The notes under the pieces were generated by a model that saw only the letters and a list, made by a program, of their open reading frames with translations, did no database searches and was not told where the DNA came from. Positions 56,368 through 64,000 of a DNA stretch of 64,000 bases are shown here, in pieces. Origin of the DNA: Neisseriales bacterium (GTDB taxonomy: Bacteria > Pseudomonadota > Gammaproteobacteria > Burkholderiales > UBA11063); NCBI GenBank assembly GCA_008017155.1, contig SSGX01000002.1, positions 93,495-157,494 on the forward strand, written 5' to 3'. The translations under genes were made by a program, and so were the position numbers. Numbering within the stretch: the first letter of the stretch is position 1; each line of letters opens with the position of its first letter.

Positions 56368-56721
56368 AATTTAGATTAGAAAAAAGAGTTGCTACTAGGC
56401 AGTTAGTGGCAACAGAGAAAGAAAGACTTATTAAATTAATGTGTTAACTAAAACGCCCAATATGGGCTTTGAATACAGCTGCATATGCAATAAAGTCATA
56501 CATTTTGAAGCAATAAAAAGAAGTTCCATTAAAAGTATTGCTTGTCGAGGGCTGCATAAAATTAATTAAAATATCCAAGGTTTAGTTTATTGGTTAGCTA
56601 CAGGGAAGCCAGAGTTACCTTCATTGCTACTCTGCGAGACAAATCAAATAAACTATGTAGGACTATGTCTTACAAAAAAGCCGCCTAAATTAGGAAGGTA
56701 GCGGCTTTCAAGGGGATTAGT
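56368..56721. other. Intergenic region with several hairpins, no gene
   Basis: No credible ORF is seen in these 354 bases. It contains four inverted repeats: GTTGCTACTA/TAGTGGCAAC (56388-56397 with 56404-56413, with a T-run on the minus strand), GCCCA/TGGGC (about 56453-56465), TAGTTTATT/AATAAACTA (56583-56591 with 56647-56655, enclosing AGAGT/ACTCT) and the terminator at 56677-56708. The third pair could be a structured RNA or a decayed palindromic element. Confidence 0.5.
56677..56708 (-). terminator. Intrinsic terminator
   Basis: AAAGCCGC and GCGGCTTT form a stem followed by TTTTTTGT on the minus strand, 14 bases after the stop of the second chitin-binding protein gene. Confidence 0.88.
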
Positions 56722-57474
56722 TTAATTACAAGGGTTGTTTGATTGGCTATTACTGAATTCAAACCATGGACCCCAAGGTTGAGCTGCTTTTACTGTAGCA
56801 GGATCTCTACCTTTATCGGCACCGTAGCATGCCACATAAGTTTTTCCATTATAGTTAACTTCTGGATAGACCATTGCATTTACTGAGTTATTCCATGCTG
56901 GTGCATAAGCTGTTCCAGTATCCCAGTTATTACCACCGCTAACATAGATTCCTGAGGCTGTTTTAGTCGGAGTAGGACCGACTGGAGTATCGCCACCACC
57001 CGGTTTATAATCACTCGTTAATGTAACATTCATGTTTTCTAATCTGTCTCCATTAGCTAACATACAGGTTACACCGCCACTATCTGGGCGACAACTACCA
57101 CTAGCACTGATATTTCCACTAGAATTCAGGAAAGTATCTACTGAGCCAGAGTAGCCGCTGCTAGTATTGATATCGATAATGAAATCAGCAATTGCTGGAT
57201 TTGCAGTTTTTGGTGTAGTCTGTAATATAGTATCAGTATTTTTCTGGATGGTAAATAGACCTTGTGGAGCATATTTACCCTCGTACGTTGCCTGATATGC
57301 AGTATAGACATCAAGGCTGCATGAAGTAGTTGAATTTGGGTTAATTGTACATTGTGGTCCACTTGATGATTTTATGGTAACAGTTACTGCACTTTTATTT
57401 GTGACTGTCATATTGTAGGCGAATGCGCTAGTACCAGTGATTGCTAACAAAGCGATTAATAGACGTTTTTTCAT
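56722..57474 (-). CDS. Secreted protein with one CBM5/12-type chitin-binding module
   Basis: A 250-residue secreted protein starting at 57474 (MKKRLLIALLAITGTSAFA, a clean signal peptide). The longer frame up to 57531 would translate the conserved leader, so it is rejected; the SD CAAGGGGAC is placed correctly for 57474. Residues 20-165 form an unassigned domain with two Cys pairs (PQCTINPNSTTSC; SCRPDSGGVTC), then a PTPTK linker and a C-terminal module (VYPEVNYNGKTYVACYG, PWGPWFEF) like the chitin-binding modules of the convergent gene at 53209-54417. The shared leader makes the two co-regulated. Confidence 0.8.
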   Translation of the reverse strand: MKKRLLIALLAITGTSAFAYNMTVTNKSAVTVTIKSSSGPQCTINPNSTTSCSLDVYTAYQATYEGKYAPQGLFTIQKNTDTILQTTPKTANPAIADFIIDINTSSGYSGSVDTFLNSSGNISASGSCRPDSGGVTCMLANGDRLENMNVTLTSDYKPGGGDTPVGPTPTKTASGIYVSGGNNWDTGTAYAPAWNNSVNAMVYPEVNYNGKTYVACYGADKGRDPATVKAAQPWGPWFEFSNSQSNNPCN

Positions 57475-57603
57475 TTTAGTCCCCTTGGAATGAATGTTAG
57501 TTTTTTGTTTTGAAGCTTTTGTGCTTCCCATGACGTTATATTAACAATTCTTACCAGAGTCTGAATATAGCTACCTACGCAATCTAGCTATACGTTTTTG
57601 CAA
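57475..57603 (-). promoter_or_regulatory. Conserved upstream region, copy B
   Basis: On the minus strand these 129 bases match the region before the 53209 gene block by block (GTATAGCTAGATTGC, GCTATATTCAG, GAATTGTTAATATAACGTCATGGGA, AAAGCTTCAAAAC, AAGGGGACTAAA). The two copies are inverted relative to each other and flank the LysR pair. Confidence 0.75.
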
Positions 57604-57630
57604 ATTGAATTACGATTACTTTTAATCTCA

Positions 57631-59814
57631 TTAATTACCAATACTCCGTAATCTTAGTGCATTCACAATTACCGTAACCGAAGATAAACTCATCGCAATA
57701 CTAGCTAGCATTGGATTTAACAAATGATGTCCAAATGGATAAAAAACGCCCATTGCAATTAAAATTGCCAAACTATTGTAAACAAATGAACCAAAAAGAT
57801 TCTGCCGCATATTCTGATTAATTGCTTTCGTAATCTTTAATGCCGCTGAAATCCCAGATAATGAACTACCAGTTAAACAAATCGCTGCACTACTCGCAGC
57901 AATATCAGTTCCACCAGCAACAGCGATACCTAAATCAGCTTGCATTAAACTTGGTGCATCATTGATACCATCACCAACAAAGAGAATTTTTTTGCCTTGA
58001 TCCTGTGCTACTTTAATAAAGGCAAGTTTATCTTGTGGCAAACAATTAGCAACTACTTTAGTAATTCCAGCTTCTTTAGCTATTGCGTGGGCATTATTTT
58101 GATTATCTCCAGTCAATAAAATAATCTCATTCACCTGCTTAGATAGTGCAGTAATAGCCTCTTTGGCATCTGGCTTTAATTCGTCACTGACATCAACTCG
58201 TGCAATAATACCGTCATTATTTGCCAGATAAATATTGGTATGACGATTTTGTGCTACCAGATCATCATTAATTTCAGTTACATATTGATGGATAAATTCC
58301 AATGACCCGGCAAAGTATTCTATACCATTAATTACTCCACTTATACCTTTACCAGAAATAGTTTTATACTCAGCCAGATTAAGATTGCCCGCAGAACTTA
58401 TCTCTGTTCGATAATTTAAAATCGCATGAGCTAAGGGATGCCCAGAATTTGCCTCAAGTGCTTTCAAAATTTGTAGAGAATAATCATTATCTACATTAGG
58501 ACTACAAACATAATTCACAACGAACGGCTTACCAACCGTAAGAGTACCAGTTTTATCTAAGATGATAGTATCGATTTTGTCGGCATTACCAAGAGCTGAA
58601 GGATCACGAATTATAATCCCAGACTTTGCTGCCCTACCAACACCAACCGTTAGTGAGACAGGGATTGCTAAACCAACAGAACACGGACAAGCAATAATTA
58701 GCACCGTCATAAAAACTGTTAGTGCGTAGTAGAAGTTATTCTCAGGTGCAAAAATATACCAAACTAAACCACTAAATAAAGCCAATAGCATCACAGTAGG
58801 GACAAAGACTCTGGCGATTTTATCCGCAAGCCTTGCTAATGGTGGCTTTGCCATCTGCGCTGTTTTAACCATAGCAATGATATCACCAAGTAAAGTTTTC
58901 CCACCTACATGAGATACTGAAAACTCAAAAGCCCCGCTGGTATTGATTGTCCCACCAAATACCTTATCTCCTACTTTTTTATGAATAGGTAAAGGTTCAC
59001 CAGTTAACATTGCTTCTTCAAGATAACCATCGCCAGATATAATTTCACCATCGGCTGGTAACTTCATTCCTGGTTTGATCCTAATGATATAGCCTGTGCG
59101 TAAAAGATTACTGGCAATTTCCTTTTCTTCACCATCAGTTACCATAATAGTAGTGGCAGGAATAAGCGCACTTAATCCCTTTATCGCACCCACTGCTGCA
59201 TTTTTAGCTTTCTCTTCAAGAAGGCTACCTAAATTTACTAAGCCAATAATTACCAGGGCAGATTCAAAATAGACATGGTTTGAAAGAAGATAGTTTCCAT
59301 TATGACTAGAGATAACAATAAACAAAGAGTAGAGCCATGCGGAAAAAACTCCGACAACAATCAAACTATACATGTTTGGACTAAGGTTACGGATAGCCAA
59401 AATACCACTTTTGATTTGAGTTTTACCACAAAATATAACTACCAGGAGCGTAATTAAAGCACAGAAGAGTCCAGTCAAAAACCCTTTGCTATTACTATAA
59501 TCAGGCATCGTCTCATGGAGCATTTCGCTAATCATCAGCACCGCACCCAAAATTAGCGGGATTGCTATATTAATGACCCGCGAGAAAGTTGATTCTGATT
59601 TTGGCGTAATTTCAATAGGAAACCCAAGCTTATCTAAGGCTTCACGGACTGAATCTTCATGCTTATCATTAGCATATTCAATCAGAACAGTTTTATCAAG
59701 CAGATTAACCTGTGCAGAGGATACACCAGACAGCTCTTTAAGTCGGCTCTCAATTTTACCAACACAGCCAGCACATTTGACATTACTGATATTATACGTT
59801 ACGCTAATTGACAT
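57631..59814 (-). CDS. copA: Copper-translocating P1B-type ATPase
   Basis: A 727-residue heavy-metal ATPase. One N-terminal HMA domain with VKCAGCVGK (Cys14/Cys17), the membrane metal site CPCSVGLAIP (CPC), phosphorylation site DKTGTLTVGKP, TGDNQNNAHAIA, and GDGINDAPSLMQADLG are all present, with the LTGEPLPIHK actuator loop. The CPC motif and HMA fit Cu(I) export. I chose the ATG at 59814 (SD GGAG); the frame to 59838 would run through the operator at 59828-59850. Confidence 0.94.
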   Translation of the reverse strand: MSISVTYNISNVKCAGCVGKIESRLKELSGVSSAQVNLLDKTVLIEYANDKHEDSVREALDKLGFPIEITPKSESTFSRVINIAIPLILGAVLMISEMLHETMPDYSNSKGFLTGLFCALITLLVVIFCGKTQIKSGILAIRNLSPNMYSLIVVGVFSAWLYSLFIVISSHNGNYLLSNHVYFESALVIIGLVNLGSLLEEKAKNAAVGAIKGLSALIPATTIMVTDGEEKEIASNLLRTGYIIRIKPGMKLPADGEIISGDGYLEEAMLTGEPLPIHKKVGDKVFGGTINTSGAFEFSVSHVGGKTLLGDIIAMVKTAQMAKPPLARLADKIARVFVPTVMLLALFSGLVWYIFAPENNFYYALTVFMTVLIIACPCSVGLAIPVSLTVGVGRAAKSGIIIRDPSALGNADKIDTIILDKTGTLTVGKPFVVNYVCSPNVDNDYSLQILKALEANSGHPLAHAILNYRTEISSAGNLNLAEYKTISGKGISGVINGIEYFAGSLEFIHQYVTEINDDLVAQNRHTNIYLANNDGIIARVDVSDELKPDAKEAITALSKQVNEIILLTGDNQNNAHAIAKEAGITKVVANCLPQDKLAFIKVAQDQGKKILFVGDGINDAPSLMQADLGIAVAGGTDIAASSAAICLTGSSLSGISAALKITKAINQNMRQNLFGSFVYNSLAILIAMGVFYPFGHHLLNPMLASIAMSLSSVTVIVNALRLRSIGN

Positions 59815-59827
59815 TTTGCTAATCTCC

Positions 59828-59850
59828 AATATACCCATATAGGGTATATT
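59828..59850. promoter_or_regulatory. Probable CsoR-type metal-sensor operator upstream of copA
   Basis: A perfect 9-bp inverted repeat with 5-bp centre, AATATACCC-ATATA-GGGTATATT, lies 13 bases before the copA start. The TACCC-N5-GGGTA pattern is like operators of the CsoR/RcnR family. No csoR gene is adjacent in the window. Confidence 0.7.
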
Positions 59851-59939
59851 ATAACAGATCAGGAGTAGAAAGCCAATCTAACATAAATAAGCATTATAAA
59901 ACTTTCTAACTAGAGTATGAAGGTTTCTTATAAAACATC

Positions 59940-60539
59940 TTAGTTTACATTAAATATAAAAGAGTTATAAAATCCACAACTTCCATTGCTATTACACTGG
60001 CGTGAATAATATGCATTTATATAATCAGCTATTTGTCCAAGATTATTACTTTGACTGGAACTAGAGGAAATACACGATTCTGATAAAAACCCAAGAGCAG
60101 TATAAAATTTAAATTTTATACTACTCGTCCATGTTGATTGAGCGACACAGCCACTTCCTTGAAAGTTAAACTTGCTGCACAAAAAATAACTTGACTGGTT
60201 ATTAGTTGTATAGAATCCCTTTAACGGATCAACTGAACCATTTATTGAGTATTCGGTCAAATATACATTGCATTCTGGTAACTGATAAAATGAAACTTCC
60301 ATTTTATTAATCAGATTTTGCGAATTAAAAGCAAAAGAAAGCTGCTTTGGCCAACTAACATCTGGATTTGGTAAAGTAGGACTATAATCCAGCATATTAA
60401 AAAACTCATTAAGTTCATTAACATCTGGCGATGGTGTAGGCGTTGGTGAAGTGTTACCTCCACCACCATTACACGAAACAATGCTCAACAAAAATAATAA
60501 CTGAACAACAGATTTAAATTTTTTAACTTGCTTTCGCAT
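59940..60539 (-). CDS. Lipoprotein with a Cys-rich domain shared with the RCC1-repeat protein
   Basis: About 199 residues. The N-terminus MRKQVKKFKSVVQLLFLLS ends in lipobox SIVSC followed by NGGGGN and a (TP)n spacer. The mature domain has Cys pairs around YFLCSKFNFQGSGC and QCNSNGSCGF. The same arrangement (FYTTNNQSSYFLCS here, YYTSDASNEYLCS there) occurs near the N-terminus of the adjacent RCC1-repeat protein, so the two share a domain I cannot name. A TTG at 60548 is in frame, but the ATG at 60539 is preferred. It starts six bases after the RCC1 gene stop, so they are one operon. Confidence 0.75.
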   Translation of the reverse strand: MRKQVKKFKSVVQLLFLLSIVSCNGGGGNTSPTPTPSPDVNELNEFFNMLDYSPTLPNPDVSWPKQLSFAFNSQNLINKMEVSFYQLPECNVYLTEYSINGSVDPLKGFYTTNNQSSYFLCSKFNFQGSGCVAQSTWTSSIKFKFYTALGFLSESCISSSSSQSNNLGQIADYINAYYSRQCNSNGSCGFYNSFIFNVN

Positions 60540-60544
60540 AATTA

Positions 60545-63500
60545 TCAATTCAATAATGTTGGAACATTTGTACTAATACCAGTACCGGTTCCTAACTGTC
60601 CGGCATAATTAGAACCCCAACAATACCGTCTTCCTTTATTGACCCCTGTCGCCGCTATTGCACAAGCATAAAGGTTAGTAACCCATACCTTGCCAAAGGC
60701 ATCTACCCCCGGTGGCATTATTACCTGAGTAGGGACATTTACGCTAGTATTAGCTCCATTTCCAATTTGTCCATTTGTTCCAGTTCCCCAACAGTAAACC
60801 TTTCCAGCTCCACTACCACTACTAGCTATTGCACAACTAAAATTAGTATTAGTAGATACTTGATTAAATGCAGTCACTCCTGAAGGCATTATTACAGATG
60901 TTGGAACAGTTGCATTATTAGTTGATCCATTACCGATTTGCCCACTACTACCAATACCCCAACAATAAACCTTGCCAGCACTCTCACCACTACTGGCTAT
61001 TGCACAACTAAAATTAGAATTAGTTGATACTTGATTAAATGCAGTCACTCCTGAAGGCATTATTACAGATGTTGGAACAGTTGCATTATTAGTTGATCCA
61101 TTACCTATCCTTCCAGAAGGACCATTAGCTCCCCAACAATAAACCTTGCCAGCACTCTCACCACTACTGGCTATTGCACAACTAAAACTATTATTAGTAG
61201 ATACTTGACTAAATGTAGTCACTCCTGAGGGCATCGTTACAGATGTTGGAACACTTACATTACTAACTACTGTCCCATTACCTATCCTTCCAGAAGGACC
61301 ATTAGCCCCCCAACAATAAACTCTACCTGCACTCTCACCACTACTAGCTATTGCACAACTAAAATTAGTATTAGTAGATACTTGATTAAATGCAGTCACT
61401 CCTGAAGGCATTATTACAGATGTTGGAACAGTTGCATTATTAGTTGATCCATTACCGATTTGCCCACTACTACCAATACCCCAACAATAAACCTTGCCAG
61501 CACTCTCACCACTACTGGCTATTGCACAACTAAAATTAGTATTAGTAGATACTTGATTAAACGCAGTCACTCCTGGGGGCATAATCACTGATGTAGGAGT
61601 ATTTACATTAGCATTAAATCCATTACCTATCTGACCACCAGAACCAGTTCCCCAACAATAAGCTCTACCAGCATTGCTACCACTCCCTGCTATCGCACAG
61701 CTAAATGAGGTATTAGTAGACAATTCATTATACACTCCAACACCTAGAGGCAAAGTTGCCGAGAAAGGAGACGGAGCACCAGCACTTCCCATCGTTGTAA
61801 CATCTAGATCATTACCCCAACAGTATATTTTTCCTGCATTAGCACCACTACTTGCTATTGCACAGCTAAAAGCAGTAGTATTACTTGATACTTGACTAAA
61901 GCTATTAACACCATCAATAGCTACAACAGCTGTTGGGACATTTACGTTAGCATTAGTTCCATTACCTATCTGACCACTAGCACCAGCTCCCCAACAATAA
62001 ACTCTACCAGCACTCTCACCACTGCTGGCTATTGCACAACTAAAACTAGAATTAGTTGAGATTTGCGAGAATGCTGTTACTCCTGAGGGCATAATAACTG
62101 ATGTAGGAATATTCACGTTAGAGGTAGCTCCATTACCAATTTGACCACTGCCACCAGTTCCCCAGCAATAAATCCCACCTGTGTTACTCCCACTACCAGC
62201 TATCCCACAACTAAAACTAGAATTAGTTGATATTTGTGAGAATGATGTTACTCCTGAGGGCATCGTTACTGATGTAGGAACATTGACATTACTATTTGCA
62301 CTATTACCAATTTGTCCACTTGTACCAGTTCCCCAACAGTATACTTTACCCGCATTCGTACCACTACCTGCAAGCGCACAACTAAAATAAGGATTGGTCG
62401 ATACCTGACTAAAACTATCTACCCCTGAAGGCATCGTTACTGATGTGGGAACAGTTGCATTATTAGTTGAACCATTACCGATTTGCCCACTACCACCAGC
62501 TCCCCAACAATAAACTCTACCAGCACTCTCACCACTGCTGGCTATTGCACAACTAAAAGTAGAATTAGTTGAGATTTGCGAGAATGCTGTTACTCCTGAG
62601 GGCATAATAACTGATGTAGGAATATTCACGTTAGAGGTAGCTCCATTACCAATTTGACCACTGCCACCAATTCCCCAGCAATAAACTCTACCAGCACTCT
62701 CACCACTACTGGCTATTGCACAACTAAAATTAGAATTAGTTGATACTTGATTAAATGCAGTCACTCCTGAGGGCATAGTCACTGATGTGGGAACAGTTGC
62801 AGCATTAGTTGATCCATTACCGATTCGCCCGGCACCACCAACTCCCCAACAATAAACTCTACCTGCATTCTCTCCACTACTAGCTAATGCACAACTAAAA
62901 GAAGGATTGGTCGATACCTGACTAAAACTATTTACTCCTGATGGCATCGTTACAGAGGTAGGGATACTTGAATTATTAGTTAATCCATTACCTAGCCTTC
63001 CAGAACTACCCGCTCCCCAACAATAAATTACTCCTGCACTCTCACCACTACCAGCTAATCCACAACTAAAAGAATCATTATTAGAAACAAAACTAAAGCT
63101 TTCAACTCCGACTGGCATAACCGCTGGATATATTACATATCCATTACCGATAAGACCTACACTAGGTCTCCCCCAACACTCAAGATTGTTATTTGAACTC
63201 TCGTTTAAGTAACAACTATTTGCTACACTATCTGAAGAAGCTGCTATTGAAAACGAATTTATACCAACTTCAGTTGTTAAATAGCTTGTTGAATAACCAC
63301 AATTGCTACTGCTACACGCTACTGGATTTTGTGGATCACTATAATTTGCCGTCGCTTCATAACCAGTTCCGTTAAACTGGTTATATAAGCAAAGGGATCT
63401 TGATGATGAACCGTTAGTGAAGTTATAAATTATTTGCATCGATTTATAATCACCAGCCTGTGCTCCAGCTAATGCTCCACTACATCCACTACGCGAATTG

Positions 63501-63805
63501 TAACTATATTGACTACATAAATATTCATTTGATGCATCGCTAGTATAGTACGTACCAGCTTGCATCGTAACACCACCATTAAACGATGTTAATGCTACTT
63601 GATTATTGCAAACCGTATCGTTGTAATAACCTACAACTATTGATGATAAACTGACTGGAGATGCAACATAAATGCTTGTCTGGTTTCCATTACTACCAAA
63701 GTTCTTTAATCCTAGCTCTCTTCTTAAGCTACCACCTTCATGTACTTTATAATGCCCCCTGAAAACTAGACCATTAATTAAGAGAGTCAAGTGATGTAAA
63801 ATCAC
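60545..63805 (-). CDS. RCC1-repeat beta-propeller surface protein, 5' end replaced by an IS
   Basis: The frame encodes 1086 residues. After a Cys-rich N-terminal domain (to about 190) come about 16 RCC1-like repeats of 50-55 residues, each with a (V/I)YCWG...GQIGNG(S/A) core and a VPTSV(T/I)MPSGV motif. The first 17 or so residues (MILHHLTLLINGLV...) are encoded by the end of the IS element at 63753 onward, and no signal peptide is seen, although its partner and repeats suggest export. The native start is therefore lost; the protein is probably not secreted unless the fusion is tolerated. The repeats are nearly identical at DNA level. Confidence 0.85.
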   Translation of the reverse strand: MILHHLTLLINGLVFRGHYKVHEGGSLRRELGLKNFGSNGNQTSIYVASPVSLSSIVVGYYNDTVCNNQVALTSFNGGVTMQAGTYYTSDASNEYLCSQYSYNSRSGCSGALAGAQAGDYKSMQIIYNFTNGSSSRSLCLYNQFNGTGYEATANYSDPQNPVACSSSNCGYSTSYLTTEVGINSFSIAASSDSVANSCYLNESSNNNLECWGRPSVGLIGNGYVIYPAVMPVGVESFSFVSNNDSFSCGLAGSGESAGVIYCWGAGSSGRLGNGLTNNSSIPTSVTMPSGVNSFSQVSTNPSFSCALASSGENAGRVYCWGVGGAGRIGNGSTNAATVPTSVTMPSGVTAFNQVSTNSNFSCAIASSGESAGRVYCWGIGGSGQIGNGATSNVNIPTSVIMPSGVTAFSQISTNSTFSCAIASSGESAGRVYCWGAGGSGQIGNGSTNNATVPTSVTMPSGVDSFSQVSTNPYFSCALAGSGTNAGKVYCWGTGTSGQIGNSANSNVNVPTSVTMPSGVTSFSQISTNSSFSCGIAGSGSNTGGIYCWGTGGSGQIGNGATSNVNIPTSVIMPSGVTAFSQISTNSSFSCAIASSGESAGRVYCWGAGASGQIGNGTNANVNVPTAVVAIDGVNSFSQVSSNTTAFSCAIASSGANAGKIYCWGNDLDVTTMGSAGAPSPFSATLPLGVGVYNELSTNTSFSCAIAGSGSNAGRAYCWGTGSGGQIGNGFNANVNTPTSVIMPPGVTAFNQVSTNTNFSCAIASSGESAGKVYCWGIGSSGQIGNGSTNNATVPTSVIMPSGVTAFNQVSTNTNFSCAIASSGESAGRVYCWGANGPSGRIGNGTVVSNVSVPTSVTMPSGVTTFSQVSTNNSFSCAIASSGESAGKVYCWGANGPSGRIGNGSTNNATVPTSVIMPSGVTAFNQVSTNSNFSCAIASSGESAGKVYCWGIGSSGQIGNGSTNNATVPTSVIMPSGVTAFNQVSTNTNFSCAIASSGSGAGKVYCWGTGTNGQIGNGANTSVNVPTQVIMPPGVDAFGKVWVTNLYACAIAATGVNKGRRYCWGSNYAGQLGTGTGISTNVPTLLN
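60700..63180. repeat. Tandem ~150-165 bp coding repeats
   Basis: About 16 tandem units encode the RCC1 blades. Some are identical over about 200 bases: the stretch from about 60815 to 61017 matches the stretch from about 61336 to 61537 almost base for base, and the units near 62030-62170 and 62540-62690 are close copies too. Such identity indicates recent duplication and probable length variation by recombination. Confidence 0.85.
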
Positions 63806-64000
63806 ATTATTTTGACAATGGTTTAATGGGAATTAGAATGAGAAAGACTCATCCTGCATCAATAAAACTAAAAGTGGCATTAGCAGCTTTAAGTGGTCAA
63901 CCAATACCAGATATATGCAAACAGTTTGAGGTTGCAGAAAGCTTGGTACATAAATGGAAGAAACAGTTAAAAGAAAATGGAACTGTAGTATTTCAAGATA
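63753..64000 (+). mobile_element. IS3-like insertion sequence, left end (runs off the window)
   Basis: TGCCCCCTGAAAACTAGACCA at 63753 is the likely left terminal inverted repeat, because the native protein frame of the RCC1 gene stops being meaningful here and a transposase begins just inside. The right end is outside the window, so the repeat and any target-site duplication cannot be confirmed. Confidence 0.75.
63838..64000 (+). CDS. IS3-family transposase OrfA (partial, 3' end outside window)
   Basis: From the ATG at 63838 (SD GGGA six bases upstream) 54 codons read MRKTHPASIKLKVALAALSG, then PDICKQFEVAESLVHKWKKQ, the HTH of IS3-family OrfA proteins (transposase_8/InsE type). The frame is open at the right edge. 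OrfB is not visible. Confidence 0.85.
   Translation, partial: MRKTHPASIKLKVALAALSGQPIPDICKQFEVAESLVHKWKKQLKENGTVVFQD

Noticed and set aside
57475..57531. N-terminal extension of the second chitin-binding protein
   Set aside because: The extension is encoded by the conserved leader and precedes a perfect signal peptide and SD, so it is not translated.
61674..62390. Plus-strand open frames opposite the RCC1 repeats
   Set aside because: They repeat with the same period as the RCC1 units and result from the repeated DNA, not from real genes.
60700..63180. CRISPR-like periodic repeats
   Set aside because: Period is about 150-165 bp, the units are coding and there are no unique spacers.

Overview
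The window is A+T-rich bacterial chromosome from a Gram-negative organism. It carries a betaproteobacterial/Neisseriales-style trimeric porin, complete recBCD, many lipobox lipoproteins, CBM5/12-like chitin-binding secreted proteins and an IS1016-like (IS1595) remnant. A low-GC betaproteobacterium, perhaps near Neisseriales, is the best guess, but no rRNA or tRNA is present to fix taxonomy and I found no CRISPR array.

Layout. 1-7.2 kb: the 3' end of a LysR gene; a two-gene unit (alkylglycerol-monooxygenase-like hydroxylase fused to a YhhN/lysoplasmalogenase-like domain, then an aldehyde dehydrogenase) that looks like an ether-lipid degradation module; guanine deaminase; an MFS transporter preceded by an elaborate nested hairpin. 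7.2-18.2 kb: secreted lipoproteins (two-HKD phospholipase D-like, Kelch propeller, an unknown, a double DUF1566 protein), a large PLD-nuclease/SF2-helicase/DUF3427 protein and two LysR genes. 18.4-21.4 kb: a zinc AstE/AspA-like deacylase, an unknown membrane-anchored protein, cytochrome b561 and a small membrane protein. 21.4-32.1 kb: recC, two LysR genes, recB and recD on one strand, so the recBCD unit is split by regulators. Upstream of recC is a non-coding stretch with a cluster of DnaA-box-like sites.

32.5-38.1 kb: an NAD(P)-linked group 3b-type [NiFe] hydrogenase operon (beta, gamma, small and large subunits, maturation protease, nickel permease). 38.3-40.7 kb: cysK-cysE behind a 37-residue leader peptide ending in five consecutive Cys codons, facing a LysE/RhtB-family exporter. 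40.8-43.3 kb: arsH-arsR-arsC-acr3 with a perfect 30-bp operator palindrome. 43.4-44.1 kb: a DUF5993-like small protein and a DsbB-like protein. 44.2-49.6 kb: hypB-hypF-hypC-hypD-hypE, which would mature the hydrogenase; hypA is not in the window. 49.7-50.4 kb: fragments of three different insertion sequences.

50.5-64 kb: a PAS-LuxR-type regulator, a porin, and two chitin-binding secreted proteins in convergent orientation that share an almost identical ~128-bp upstream region, with two LysR genes (one frameshifted) between them. Then come a copper P1B ATPase with an overlapping CsoR-like palindrome, a lipoprotein, and an RCC1-repeat protein whose 5' end is cut by an IS3-like element running off the right edge. 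Seven LysR genes of one recognisable subfamily occur in 64 kb, mostly in tandem pairs, which suggests local paralogue expansion.
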